Shown here: positions 49,995 to 62,689 of the stretch, piece after piece
Layout of the letters: the number at the start of each line of letters is the position of its first letter
Position numbering within the stretch: the first letter of the stretch is position 1
Origin: Lithospermum erythrorhizon
Lineage: Eukaryota; Streptophyta; Magnoliopsida; Boraginales; Boraginaceae
NCBI GenBank assembly: GCA_019722365.1
Contig: JADFUC010000856.1
Span: forward strand, 682,001-746,000
DNA: 64,000 bases
Direction: 5' to 3'
Program-made: the position numbers and the translations under genes
The notes under the pieces: generated by a model
Seen by the model: the letters and a program-made list of their open reading frames with translations, nothing else
Databases searched by the model: none
Told to the model about the DNA's origin: nothing

Positions 49995-50690
49995 AAGCTA
50001 TTAATTTTGTTCTTGGAGTTTTAAATAATTGTGACTATTGAAAAAGAAAATTGAACGATCTTTTAGAGAAATACGTCATATTTAGTATTTATAAATTTTG
50101 AATTTTGGTGGTTGAGTTTTAAATAATTTTAACTATTGAAAAAGAAAATCCATGAATATTTAATAGATGGAGGTATCACGATCTTCGTATTTTAGTTTAA
50201 TAGGTTGAGTTTTTAAATAATTTTTAGTTGAGCAGAAAATTGAGCGATCTTATAGAGAGATGATGTGAAATTTAGTATTTATAAATTTTAAATTTTGGTG
50301 GTTTATTTTTAAATAATTTTAAGTATTCAAAAATAAAATTAATTAACCTTTTAGATATATGGAGGTATTATGATATTTTCATAATTTTAAAGTTTTGTTG
50401 GTTGAGCTTTAAAAAATTTTGACTATTGAAAAAACATTGAACGCTCTTTTAGAGATGGATTTTGTATGTAGTATTCATAATTTAGTGGTTAAATTCTTAA
50501 TAATTTTGACTATTGAAAAAGAAAATATAACAACTGGCACCCAGAGATGGAGTAGTATATAATATTCATAATTTTAAAATTTTGTTGGTTGAGATTTAAA
50601 TAATTTTGATTATTGAAAAAGAAAATTTTACGATCTTTTAGAAATAAATTTAGTATGTAGTATTCATAGCTTTTATATTTAAATGGTTGA
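49995..50690. repeat. Tandem array, about seven diverged units of 88-100 bp
   Basis: The motif GACTATTGAAAAAGAAAAT recurs at about 50036, 50134, 50227 (diverged), 50324, 50424, 50512 and 50612. Each unit also has a CGATCTTTTAGAGAT-like word and TTTTGGTGGTTGAG(T)TTTAAATAA before the next motif. It is AT-rich with no coding potential. Confidence 0.8.
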
Positions 50691-51320
50691 AAAATTATAT
50701 TAATTATTTAGATATATTTCTCAAAGATATAGGGGTCATTAATTTACTTAGATGGTCAGAATTGGCTTAGTAGATAATAATGTATTAGGCAGTGAATATA
50801 TACAAATGTCTTAGATGATCATAATTGTCTTAGTAATCCTATACGAAACAGAAGAATTTGTATCTAAAAAAAACACACATATCGCGATTGCGTAAATGGC
50901 ATCTTTTTAATTTCCCTAATTATAATAATAATCAATTGTACATCAAAAAGAATATTGGAGTGTTATAAAGATCCAATAATAATAAATCAAAACTTGATAA
51001 TGTTTAATTAATGGAGCTTGTACCACATATTAAAAGTACAATACTATTAAAACTATAATTCTTAGGAAATATAAGATAAATATATGCGTATAATTTTCTC
51101 ATCATCTTATTAGCTTATTATTGTCATTATTTTCAAACCATGTGATTTATTTTTAAACTCAAATGATGTGTTTACTCTACTAATAAAAGAATGTCATTCC
51201 CCATGCTTGAATACACATTAATAGCAATTAACATCTGAAGTTGAGCTTTTTGTTGGTAAGATAATGATGATTTAATTTTATGTGATAAGCGTATAAATTT
51301 TACATAAACAGGATATATTT

Positions 51321-52626
51321 TCTTACTAATATATATGCGAAATAATTATGAATCGTAACTTGCCTTGATGTATAATGATTTTATTTTATTTTCAAAGCTT
51401 ATTTATTTTTAAATTATTATTATTAGATTTACTTTATAATAATTTAATTATATTTTATAAATATTTCATTTCTTTATAAAACTATTAATAGGTACTACCT
51501 TTAAACTAAGGATAGGTTTTTGTTTATTTTTACTAAAATTAAATATATATAATATCATTTATTACATAAGTTTTTCATATTATATTTATACTATATAGGT
51601 ATATTAATTTGATAAAACTCTTTTATTTTTAAATTTTGTATTTCAAACAATGATAACTTGGATACTGGAGTTAGTAATATACATACAAGTAGAATATATA
51701 TTATAAAATTTTACATTATTAAATTTTTTACTAGATATCAAATTAGCACATTGTTTTTGTTTCTGCATAATATTAAATATTACGATACAAATATAACAAG
51801 ATAAATTAAATTGAAAATAATAAAGAAGAACTACTCAAATGTCAAACTATCAAAATTAAATAATACAATCAAAATATAGACATAATAGACAAAACTAAAG
51901 AGAATTCACATTTGAAGAACTAATTAGAAGACTAATACTTTGACAAATATAAAATTATTATGAAAACTTAAACTATGCATTTATCTTTGAGCGAGTTCAT
52001 AATTAATTCTGGATGAAATTGAACAATGATATGATTTCATATTATTTTCTTATAACTATTCATAATAGTTTTTAATTTAGGCAATAAAAAAAATTAACAT
52101 TGGCTTGCTTAATATTCATTTAGTTGAGACAAGTTATTAATTTGAAAACAACATGAGTGAATAACTATATATAGTAATAAAAGATAGAATGATACACTAA
52201 GAAAAAGATATGACCCGAGCAAAGAAATAAAATAATGACATGAGAATCGACAATGAGGTAAATCGTCGATAAAGATAATGATGCATTAAAGATATCGCTT
52301 CAATTAACAGGCAAAAGACAAAAGATGTTCGATATAACTACGCATGATCTCCATGTCGGAATCTGATCTCTTATGGATGCGAAATGAGGCGTGAAGAGGA
52401 GGTAGAGCGATCTTTTCTGAAAAGAAATTGATATAACAAAATATATAAAAAGTATATTTATTCGATAATTTTATTTTTTTTACTACAATTTTATGTTACC
52501 TTTTATAATTATAATAATGAAATCACGAGTAACAAAGCTATCCATATTTATCTTACATTTTATAATTATAACAATGAATCACGTGTAACAAAACTATCAC
52601 GTGCAACGGGCGTCCCTTCTTACTAG
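51321..52626 (+). mobile_element. Helitron-like element C (3' end clearer than 5' end)
   Basis: Ends CGTGCAACGGGCGTCCCTTC then TTACTAG and T outside. A GC-rich terminal segment (small GGG-CGT-CCC fold) before CTAG is what Helitron 3' ends look like. A possible 5' start TCTTACTAATATATATGCGA at 51321 resembles copies A and B but has T rather than A before it. Confidence 0.4.
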
Positions 52627-52639
52627 TTATTTTCAAATA

Positions 52640-52847
52640 GAACAATTACTGTTAAGGGACAAATATTGTTTGTATTTCTCGAGTAGAGGCGTGGCGAGCG
52701 GGCTTCGATAGGTCGATGTATTCGGTACAAAATAGTTAGGTTCGGTGTTCGACCGGGGGATTGATCGTAGAGCCGGGCTTTATTTTCATTGTTACGAACC
52801 GAGGCGAGCGGTTCTAAAAAGCTCGGCTGGTTCAGCGAGATTCATCA

Positions 52848-52926
<79 letters not shown>

Positions 52927-53660
52927 TGATATGTCCCCTCCTGGTCAACCATACCCTCTTATATATTAGCCATTAACCCAAATTAGTTGCCAAATACACA
53001 AACCAATAAACCCCAAAGCCCAAAGATTAAAACCTAAACATATTACCCTCTTTCACATTAGCGAATTATATCGTTTTACCGTTTCTTTCGTCGGCTTTCT
53101 GTATTACTCACCGATCTACCATCCCTATAGCTACGTTGATGTTGGTACCGATCTTTAAATCGCACAAACTCATGAGCGATGATGTTGGGTTATAATATGA
53201 ACTTTCTTTGAAATTGATAATTAATTGATTTTGAGTTAGTGAGTGCGACTTTGACTTTGTGTTTTGATAAGCGATTGGCGAGGTTCGATTTTGGTTGCAT
53301 GTTTGTGCTACTTTTTAAGGCTCACGATGATATTTTTTTTAAGATTATAAAAGCGAGAAATCGATTCGAGGCGTATTTTGGCATGACGCATTTTGTTGTT
53401 TGCGGCCATGACGTCTTGAGATTTTTTCTTGAAGAAGAATAAATCTGAGCCTAATAAAATTTTTTTTACAAAATGATTTCAAACCGAGGCTTTTGAGCAG
53501 TTCGAAAAAAATAAACCTCGAGCGAATATTTTGTCAAAAAATTGACATCGAACTTCAGTGGAATATCATTTTGATATTCGGTCGGCCGTAGAATCTTTTT
53601 TTAGTGAGCAGGCAGACTTCAGTCTTGGAATATTCGGTTCGTTTACGCTGGATTTACCGC
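52640..53660. repeat. Repeat-like tract with raised GC around a (TA)n run
   Basis: CG-containing sequence with recurring TTCGGT, GAGCGG and CGAGGC words flanks the dinucleotide run and continues to about 53660. A 67-codon plus-strand frame at 53239 resembles nothing I know. Probably retroelement debris. Confidence 0.25.
52851..52925. repeat. (TA)n microsatellite
   Basis: About 75 bases of TA with a single phase break near 52890. Confidence 0.95.
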
Positions 53661-54199
53661 CCTAATTAAAAGGCTGTCTGTGTACTGTCAGCAATTTCTT
53701 CAAACTTTCACGTACAACTAAGTATAGCTTATGCAAATATGAGTTTGAGCTGTGGAGGGAAAAGGGAAGCACCGTGTGAGAAGAATAGTACCTCCATCCC
53801 AATTTTAATGGGAAGTTTCACTAATCAACTGAAAAAATTATTGTCATTAAATTAATCTTATTTAGATAAAATATTTCAGTATTAAAAAATTGACAAATAT
53901 GTGACTGGTGTTTGGTGAGTAAGTATATAATAACATTGGTCATTGGAGCAGTATTTTTATTAAAACTCGAAGTTATATGTATCAATGGTTAAATTCTTGA
54001 ACGAAAGTAGTCAAATACACGAACAACCTTTTTCCTTCAACAGTAATTAGACTATTTTCACATAATTAGATATAAGAAAAGACATTTCTCATAATTGGCA
54101 AAGATGAATTAAGAATAATCAATCAGACCAGCATGCCAGCATATCAGTTTAGTAAGCGCAGGAATTCTCGGGCGTAAACTCGGTGGATTTGAGAGTTTG

Positions 54200-54662
54200 G
54201 AGTTGATGTTATATTACTTATTTTCTACTTGATTGATGAAGGTTGACCACACGCAAGGGATGTCTTCGTCACTGAAGTTATAGTGAGTAGCAGAGGCTTC
54301 CAAATCTGGCTGGTCATTTGAGGCATGTCCGCGTTTACCTCTTTCGTGATGTCTGAGTGTTTGCTTAGCAGTATGCGTCGAGGGGAATGATCGTTTTTTT
54401 AGTTTAGTAGCACAGGATAAGACATAAAGCCTATAGAAGGCACCCTTATTGCAACGGTTTGATAGCGAGTATCGTCGTTATGCATAAAGCACTACATGTT
54501 ATCTTTATTAATATGCATATGATGAAACTGTAACACAAAGTGTAGGGGACGATCCAGTGTCAAACTGAACTACTACATACTCTGGAGGAAATCCGTACAC
54601 CTTCGCCAGTCGCCACCAATCTCGAAGTAGGCCATTTCAAGAGGCGTACACCCAGAGTCTGT
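54200..54662 (-). other. Possible downstream exon of the NLR transcript
   Basis: After the stop, the minus strand has a donor-like CAAAGGTAAGAG near 54828 and an acceptor-like TATAACAG ending at 54663, followed by less AT-rich sequence with a short frame (CTPLEMAYFEIGGDW). It may be a spliced 3' UTR or the relic of another exon. Confidence 0.25.
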
Positions 54663-54938
54663 TATATAATTAGGCTATGATAAGAACCCTTTTCATAAGT
54701 GAAATTGATCTCAAGAATTAGACTTATTTTTTGCAGTCATTTGATTAATTCTACCATTCAACTTTAAAATACAATATTTTCGTATATAATTAACTAGCAA
54801 TAAATCTTGAAGATACTCACCTCTTACCTTTGTTCGTTCATTTTATGCTTGAACTGAAGAGGTTGACCTCGTTCTGCAGTGATAGTTTTAAATCAAATAT
54901 AAGAAACGATGACAAATTACACAAAACCAAACAGCTAA

Positions 54939-57900
54939 TTATTTCGAAATGCTTGTCTCCGCCATCTCAAAGCCGAAAACCATGATCATAGAATGTATAA
55001 ATTCAAGCATCTTTATTGAATCAAGAAAGTTTACTAACCGATGAGTACGGATAAGAACTTCAATATCATTACAATATTCAATAAGCTGCTCCTCTTGGAT
55101 ATCTTTTGCTGACTGTTCTGCAGAAGTGCTACAAAAGTGTAATTCTATTCGCCTAAGTGCATAAATATCTCCAACCTCATTAGGCAGCTCATGTAGCTTA
55201 TTGCAAAATTTTAGAACAAGGCATCGGAGATGAGGAAAGTGAGAACCTTCCAAATTCCAGACTTCCAAATCTGTCTCCTCGATCAACAAATATTTCAGAC
55301 GCTGAAAGCCCCCTTCTACTGTTTTCCATTCTGGTCCTTGGAATGCATAATTTCTCAGCTTCAGCACCTCAAGACTGGGCAACTCAGCAAGCGATGTCAT
55401 TGTTTTCCATGTCAGGTAGCTTCGCCAGAGTGTCAATTTCTTCAGACTGTGCGGGAAGGCATTATGACTTGGCATAGGCAACGGCCTTGTATTTCTCCCG
55501 AAGCAAGCCAATTTCAAAGTTTGAACATGTTTCAACAAAACCAAGTCCTGGAAGAATATCTCCCACAACCCATCAATAATAGAATCTTCATGAGTTTCAC
55601 AAACACCAAGTTTGATTATGCTGAAAATACCAGCAAATTTTGAACTAGTACAACTAGATAGAGTTACTCTGGAGAGGGTAAGAAGATATGGCAGATCACT
55701 CGTTAGAATAGGTATCTCAAGAGGGAACAAATGAGTGGCCACACGAAGCTGTAAATGCCGTAAGTTTGTACATCTCCAAAATTCATGGGGTAGTACTGGA
55801 ATTTCAGGACTTCTGAACCAAGGTCCATTGACGACTAGGGTCTCTAGTTTTCGAAGTTCGAATACTATACTAGGAAGTTCAAATGAGGCAGTGAAAGCAA
55901 GGTATCTGAGAAGTAGAAGTTTGGAAATTTGTTCCACAGGGAAGGTATCAAAACGCAAGGAGATTATATCTAGTACTTTCAACCATTTGAAATCAAAATA
56001 ATATAGTAATATATCAGCAACTACAGAGGGACAATCTCTGAAGAATAAAGCAGAACCAGCTCGAGATTTGGAAGTAGTCAAGTCAATGTCACCATATATT
56101 TCACAGTGGAAACTGAATCGACATCTCGTATCAATACTTCCTTCTGAATGAATTTGTCTACAATCAGTAATCAAATTCATAAACTTTTCCTTCCGAGCTT
56201 CCTGTATGCAAAACTCTTGTAATAGATCATGCATGTGACTTGTTTTAACCCTCTCATTCAATCTCTTTCTGCCAGCTAAAAGAATACTTCTACCAATAAG
56301 ATCATTCAAGTAGTCCTCGGCAACATCTTCCAAGCTGATTTGGCTTTTCTGGACAATGAATCCCTCAGCAATCCAAAGCCTGAACAATGTCCTTGTTTCA
56401 ATCTCAGAACCGACAGGAAAAGCTCCCATATAAAGGAAACATGACTTAAGGTGATGAGGCAAGTTTCGATAACTCAAGTAAAATATTGCTTGGCAAGGAT
56501 TTTGATTATTAAAGACAACTGACCTTACAGATTCTGCAACGGCCTTCCAATCTTCCAGTGTCTTACCGATCTTCAAGAGAAGCCCAGCAACCACAACGAT
56601 TGCTAATGGGAGCCCATTGCAATTTTTAGCAATATGTTTTCCAGTCTCGACCAAATCAGAAGGGCATGGGTCTTGTCCAAACACCTTCTCCTGGATTAGA
56701 TCCCAACTTCTGTTATCACTCAAGAGACTCATTTGATGGATCGATGTGCAGTTCAGAAACTCCATTTCATCTCTTTGCCTACTGGTTATTAACACACGGC
56801 TCCCTGTATTGTCATCTGGAAATATCCTCTTAAGTTCAGTCCAAGCCTTTCTGCTCCACATATCATCCATCACAATCAAATACCTACGACGTTTTAAACT
56901 TTTATACAACAATTCCTCTAAGTCACAATCATCGCCTCCAGATGTGTCATCAGTTCTTGACTGATTGATGCAGTGCAGAAGTTGAAGCAACAAATCTCTT
57001 TTGCAATAAACTGGAGAGATTCTTACCCATGCCCGAATATCAAAATGATACGAAACCCTTTGATCATAAAATATCCTTCCTGCAAGAGTCGTTTTGCCAA
57101 TGCCTGCCATTCCAACAATTGCCAGTTTCTCCACTAGAGGTGAAGATTTAACGAGATCAGACACAAGCCTCTCCAAGAATTCCTCAACCCCCACTGGTGA
57201 TATTAGTTCGTTATCTTCATCAGCCTCGTGATGGCTAATGCCCTCAAGTTGATTTCTCCTCTCTTGATCAAATTCGTCACTGTCAAAAATTGTATTCTCT
57301 AAATTAGTGGAACCTAATTTTTCTGATAACTCTAATATTGACAAAATTGTTGTTATGCTATCATCATTTTGTGGGTTGATGACAAAATCATCATATTTTA
57401 GGTTACTGACAAAATGACTATGTTTCAAACGTCTTCGAACTTGTACCCAATTATCCACTGTGGGATTGATTGTAGAGAGATACTTGGCAATCATGATAAC
57501 AGCAGGTGGTGACCATTGGCAACAAAAAAGAATATCCAGCTTAATGAGTTCCAATTCCTGAGGGAAACTTCTCCCCCCAAATACAAGATGATCAAACATT
57601 TTGTCATCTACACTAGGATCTAACTTCATTGACGTAGAACTAACTACTGGATCAGCAACTATCCTCTCAGTAACGACAGTGGTTGTAAAGAGTATCTTAC
57701 TTCTTTTTTTATTGTCTGGAAAAGAACTTCTGATCTCATCCCATGCTTCATAGCATTGCAGATTGTCTATGACTATTAAGTACCTCTTACCTTCTAACGA
57801 CTCGGATAGACAATCACATAGTTCCTCGTTGCTCATCTGATCGAGTTCCTTATCAGGAAAGAGATGGATAAATCTGCACATGAGACGTTGTAACAAGTCC

Positions 57901-58651
57901 CGTGCTGTGTCACCTGACAACACAGTCAACCACACACGAACAAAGAGATTTACAATTCGATAATTACAAAATATTTGTCTAGCAAGAGCTCTCCTCTCTA
58001 TGCACTTCATCCCACTAAGGGTGATACTCTCCAAGTCAGGTGATCGGAGTAAAACACTTATATAACGACCTATAATCTTCTCGAAGTTAAGTACAGTGCA
58101 CGGGCGGTAATGAAGCAATTCACTTCGGCAGTTGGGGAACATTGGTGAAAAACTAAGCAGTAAACCTGAGCTCATGGAAAAAATCTCTTTTGCTGCTGAT
58201 TCGATGTCTGTGATCTTTTGACCATCGTACTCCACTGCAGTGGCAGAATCGTTATTTTTATATAAGTATGACGAAGTAATGAACACAAGACAAGTAAAAC
58301 TATATTAATATTAGAGGGACGAACCAAATATTTTTTGAAAACGTATATTAAAATATTATTTTCACCTGCTAATACAATGTCGCTGATTTGTTGACCAGCG
58401 AAATCAGAAGATTGCAGCTTCGAAATGAGGAGCTCCAAAAAGTATTCCATAAGTAAAGCCTTGCTTCTGATGTTTTCTATGTTTTCTACTACAACCTTAG
58501 ATCCTTCATCATTGCATATTTCTTCGGCCACATCAATAATAAACTTAAGAGAGAGTTCTATATTATCCTTAACATGTTCATCTTCAAATGCTCTACGAGA
58601 ATCAAGAAACCTTACGCTTTCCAGAAGAGAAGTTAGAGCAGGAATAGCCAT
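54939..58651 (-). CDS. R1-like NLR with two NB-ARC regions in tandem, complete
   Basis: Two minus-strand exons, 58651-58366 and 58234-54939, join in frame to 1193 aa. Residues 1 to about 150 (MAIPALTSLLESVRFL onward) look like a short Rx-type N-terminal helical region. Residues about 160-370 form a first NB-ARC that has decayed: the P-loop place reads SGMKCIERRA, kinase-2 reads YLIVIDNLQ, and the GLPL place reads QWSPPAV. Residues about 440-765 form a canonical NB-ARC: P-loop VGMAGIGKTT with Lys476, RNBS-A FDIRAW, kinase-2 YLIVMDDMW (547-555), RNBS-B GSRVLITS, GLPL (636-639), and MHD (763-765) in SHMHDLLQEFC. Leucine-rich repeats fill about 790-1150. NLRs sense pathogen effectors and trigger defence; R1-like proteins are the Solanum late-blight type. 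One continuous 3.3-kb frame argues against a pseudogene. The exon 1 border is inferred from GT-AG and phase. Confidence 0.88.
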
Positions 58652-58759
58652 TCGCCTTATTTTCTTTCTTCCACACCACTTATATATACCTGCTTGATAT
58701 TACTCTAGTACTCTACCTGCAAAAAATGTGAAAAATAACCCTGAGCACTTTTCAAAAGA

Positions 58760-59215
58760 TAACACATTTGACTTCTGCTCAAGTACACATGCATGCTAGA
58801 TCCAAAAATTGCAGGTCAAACGACTAGTAGAGAATTTAATACCACTCAAATACTCGAATATTAAAATAGCTGGACACAGATTTTCTCACAGTAAAGAAGT
58901 TAGAGAGTTCGAGCAAACAACATGTCTCGATGTCTATGAAGAAGTTCCCCTCTTGAACATGGTAAGGGAGTCCGAGCGGAAGAGTACAACCCTTGCCCTG
59001 TGAGTAAATAAAGGGGTTTCGATCGGATAATTATCTGGCCTTAAATGTGTAATAACATGGATGTTGTTTTGAATGGAAGAGCTCAGTGAAGTTATCCAAG
59101 TCGGATGCTTAAGGAAGCCCAACAGAAGCGAATTTATCTGGCTTTGCAGATAAGCAATCTGGCTTCATGCAAGTAAGAGAAAAACGATTACAAAGCGAGA
59201 ATGAATAATTGACGA
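58760..59215. other. Upstream flank of the NLR gene
   Basis: No coding family is recognised; two overlapping frames of 62-64 codons on opposite strands show no family features. Confidence 0.35.
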
Positions 59216-59219
59216 AATG

Positions 59220-59830
59220 AAGCAGGATGGGTCGCGTTCTATTGACTTTTCCTTAAAGCGTGTTCGACCTCTTTCCCTCTAGGTGCTAAGAGCAGCTAAA
59301 CCCGTCTGTTTAGGGATAAAAGCCATATGTGATCGAGCAGTAAGCCTTTATGGGCCGTCGGCCGAGCCAGCATTCTGAGCTGAGTATCAGCAGACGGCGA
59401 TAGAAAAAGAGAGAGATGGGAGGCTGCAGTTTTATTATTTGGGTGTTTTTTGATTTTATTTGTGGGCCGACCAAAAGCGTCTCTTTGCGTTAAGTGCTAA
59501 ACACATAATGAAATGAAATAAAAACGTAATATAGCTAGTTTTGATTTGAATGCCAAATCAGGTCGATTTCAAGTTTGAAATAAATCTTAGCCAAGACTCA
59601 TTGATAGCGAAAGTTGGCTCGAGCGACCCCCGCACCCCGTGTCACTTGGTCATGTGTATTTTGAACTTCCTGATTTCGAGCTCATTTACCGGTTGCACCT
59701 AGCGATGCGCGTAGACATTTCGTAAGTAATCAATCGCGTCTGAAATTTAGTAGGAGCCTTACTTATAAAGTGTCGCTCTCCCGCTCTCAGCGATGTGAAT
59801 GCCTTGATTTTCAAAGCTTTATGGTTTGAT
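59220..59830. repeat. Repeat-like tract of raised GC
   Basis: CG-containing words (GGGCCGTCGGCCGAGC near 59352, GACCCCCGCACCCCG near 59625) and no frame. It resembles the tracts at 22060, 52640 and 62690 in composition. Confidence 0.25.
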
Positions 59831-62160
59831 CATCTTTGTCTTGAAGTTCGTTGTCTATGAAATGAAAACCAAATTTTGGATTACTTATGACTACAATATT
59901 CTTTATATCAACAAGATGAAACAGTTAAAACAGATTTGCTTGAGTTTACAGATGAAAGTAGATCATTTCATCATAACTCAAATTCAATGTAATAAAAGAA
60001 AAACTGAAAAAGAAAAAAACAAGAAGATCTGAATGATTAATCACTGACAAGACGTTGAGCCATATCGGAGAATTCGGGTTCTTGAGCCATTCAGGAAAGA
60101 AAAAAAAAAGAACCCAAGAACCGACAAAAGCAATTAGAAATTGCTCAACCACAAAAAATCAATAATGACAGTTACGCAACTTTAGGGTCAATCGATGGGT
60201 TTTGCTCTCCTAGTAACCTGTTATATCTTAATTAATTATATATTAATACTGATGCTTTAATACATCTAATTATTTTATTATTTTTATAATAAAATTATAA
60301 TGAAAAAAATACATTTAAAAAAAAGCGCAAAAGAAATAAGATGAAAATTATCGTGAATAAAATAAAGATAGAGGATTGTGAAAGCAGCTTTTTATTTTAC
60401 TCTTGAGTGATAATTACGGAGTATTACGTGGTAGATAATATTTATAGTATTAGTTTATGGAGAATTTGTAGCACATTGGTAGTTCTGTGAAGAAGTTATC
60501 GCCATGGCCCAACTACTTGGCATTATATATAGTATATGAATCTCTTTGTCTTCAACATATTACAGTTAAGTATATAAATTCAAATGTATATGATTTGAGT
60601 ATATATATATCTTGCATAGCGTTTTAGTCACCAAAAATTAAGTATTTTTGAATATATATATATATATATTTAAATGTTTATGATTCGGTACATATGTACT
60701 CACAATATGTGTGTTATCGTAATTAGCAATAAGGTGTGTTATGTAGAGAGCCAGATACCACTAATTCAAATTTCATAAATTTATCTTTGATAATTTGTTG
60801 TTTAAGTTTGTATTTATATCATACTACTAGTTATTTGGGCACATAGACGCGCTAAAAAGCACTGCTTAAATGCTTTCGAAAAAGCAGCCTCTGTTAATTA
60901 AAATCATCTTTTGGAAAAAATAACCACCATTAGTGGTCGTTATTTTTTATCCCTTTCAATGTTTTTTCTTAGTTTTCAATAAAGCTAAAATGTTGAATAG
61001 TTAATTTAGCATTTTACTGCGGTTAGTGTAATTTTTTTTCTTTTCTTTTTCCTTTTGAATTAATATTTGTTCTTACGTTATCTTGCCGGTCTAGGAATTA
61101 TGTTGGAATGCAATCTATTCTTGATATGGATATATCTTGAAGATGAAGATGTATATCATCAATGCATTTGGCGCGGAGGGAGGCGCTTAGAATAATTTAG
61201 TAGGAATCGTTTGTTTTTTAATACGTATTATAATCTTTATTTGATCACATGCTCCGTATGTGATTACATCAGTTAATTTTTTGCAGGAAGTGCCCATGAT
61301 TCGTTGATGTGAAAGTGTCGTATTACGAGTTTATGAATGAATATTGTAATCGTTTCAATTCCAAAAAAAAAAAAATTATCTTTGACGATAACTTGAGATC
61401 ATTTGTAGATATACGAGCCGAAGTCTACCGAACTTCATCAAGGTTCACTTCAGTTCGAAAATACTGATTCAAAAGTTCGGTTCGGTTTTAGTTCGAACGA
61501 ACCAAAAATTTGATTCGGCTCGAAAAAATTGGAGGTTCGATGTTATGTTCGAATGTTTTGAGGTTCCAACGAAAATTCGAGTTTTCATGATCAAATGAAA
61601 AAAATATTGATTCTTTTTACAAATATATATAATTCGAGCTGACGTATTCGATCTGAATTGAAGTTTAACATCTAATCGAACTTTGGGAGCAAAACTTCTC
61701 GAATCGAATAGAACATTCATTTGTACAATTATTTCATAAAACAAACATAGACTCAAAATAATAGCTAATCAGAACAATTTTCACAAATTCAGAATAATAT
61801 AGCCAAAATAGTTTGTACAAATATAAATTAAAGAGACTTCTCCAATGCACCTCCAATAAAAAGAACACAATCAAAAATTTAAAAAACTTAGTATTGATAA
61901 AAGGAAAAATCAAATCTTGAATATATGGTATACTATACACACTGAAACAGTGAAAAAGAGAAATTGAAATGACTATTTTACCTCAAATTTATACTTCCTA
62001 AAACACTATACTTAAAAATATTTAAAAATAGGAGGGGGATTTCAAGGATAAATTAGTAATTTCAATCATGAAAAACACTGTTTGGGTGTGTGTAGAACTG
62101 CTCCACTTTCAACGTTAACCCACTTTGAGTTTGATCCATAAAAAAACACAGCCCACATAC
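59831..62160. other. AT-rich intergenic DNA
   Basis: Contains a near-perfect hairpin at 60915-60948, TA runs near 60600 and 60655, and TTCGGTTCG/CGAACGAACC inverted words at 61460-61520. No gene is supported. Confidence 0.4.
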
Positions 62161-62263
62161 CAGCCAGCATATACCTTATCATGAATTATATTCTTATACC
62201 TTATCAATTATCAGCCAGCATATACCTTATCATGAATTATATTCTTATACCTTCTCAATTATC
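62161..62263. repeat. 51-bp tandem duplication
   Basis: CAGCCAGCATATACCTTATC at 62161 is repeated at 62212 with the rest of the unit, nearly identical. Confidence 0.9.
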
Positions 62264-62689
62264 ATGAAGTATAACCTTGGAGAATAGGGATAAAAAAAAC
62301 TTCTTGTCTAAATTTAAAAAAATCTAGTCTTCAGATATATATTTTGAAAAAAAATAATTGATGAAATTTGTGTTCTTTAATTTTGTCTAATTATTGATAA
62401 AAAAAACAGTCGAACAAAAACTATGAGAAATGAAAATTTAAATTGTTGAATGCATGATTAACACATCACATGGCAAATGTATAAGGGAGTCTTATTGCAT
62501 AAATCCCCAAAAATAGTTAAGCTTTACACGATACATATATTTTCATGCAAAGATATAACATTTGGCAAATACACTTGTGAAGTATCTTGCATGGTTTATT
62601 TATTAAAACCTTGTTGAGAATGGACCAAAGGTTATTGACTTAAAATATTGTTAGTATTATTGAGATAGATTTAGTTAGAGTTGTGTATG

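Noticed and set aside
53785..53990. Stowaway-like end GTACCTCCATCCCAATTTTAA
   Set aside because: Only one terminus is visible; no inverted partner within 300 bases.
60827..60870. Another minus-strand Helitron end (CTAG with GGGCACATAGACGCGC inside)
   Set aside because: Suggestive GC-rich word but no convincing hairpin and no 5' end.
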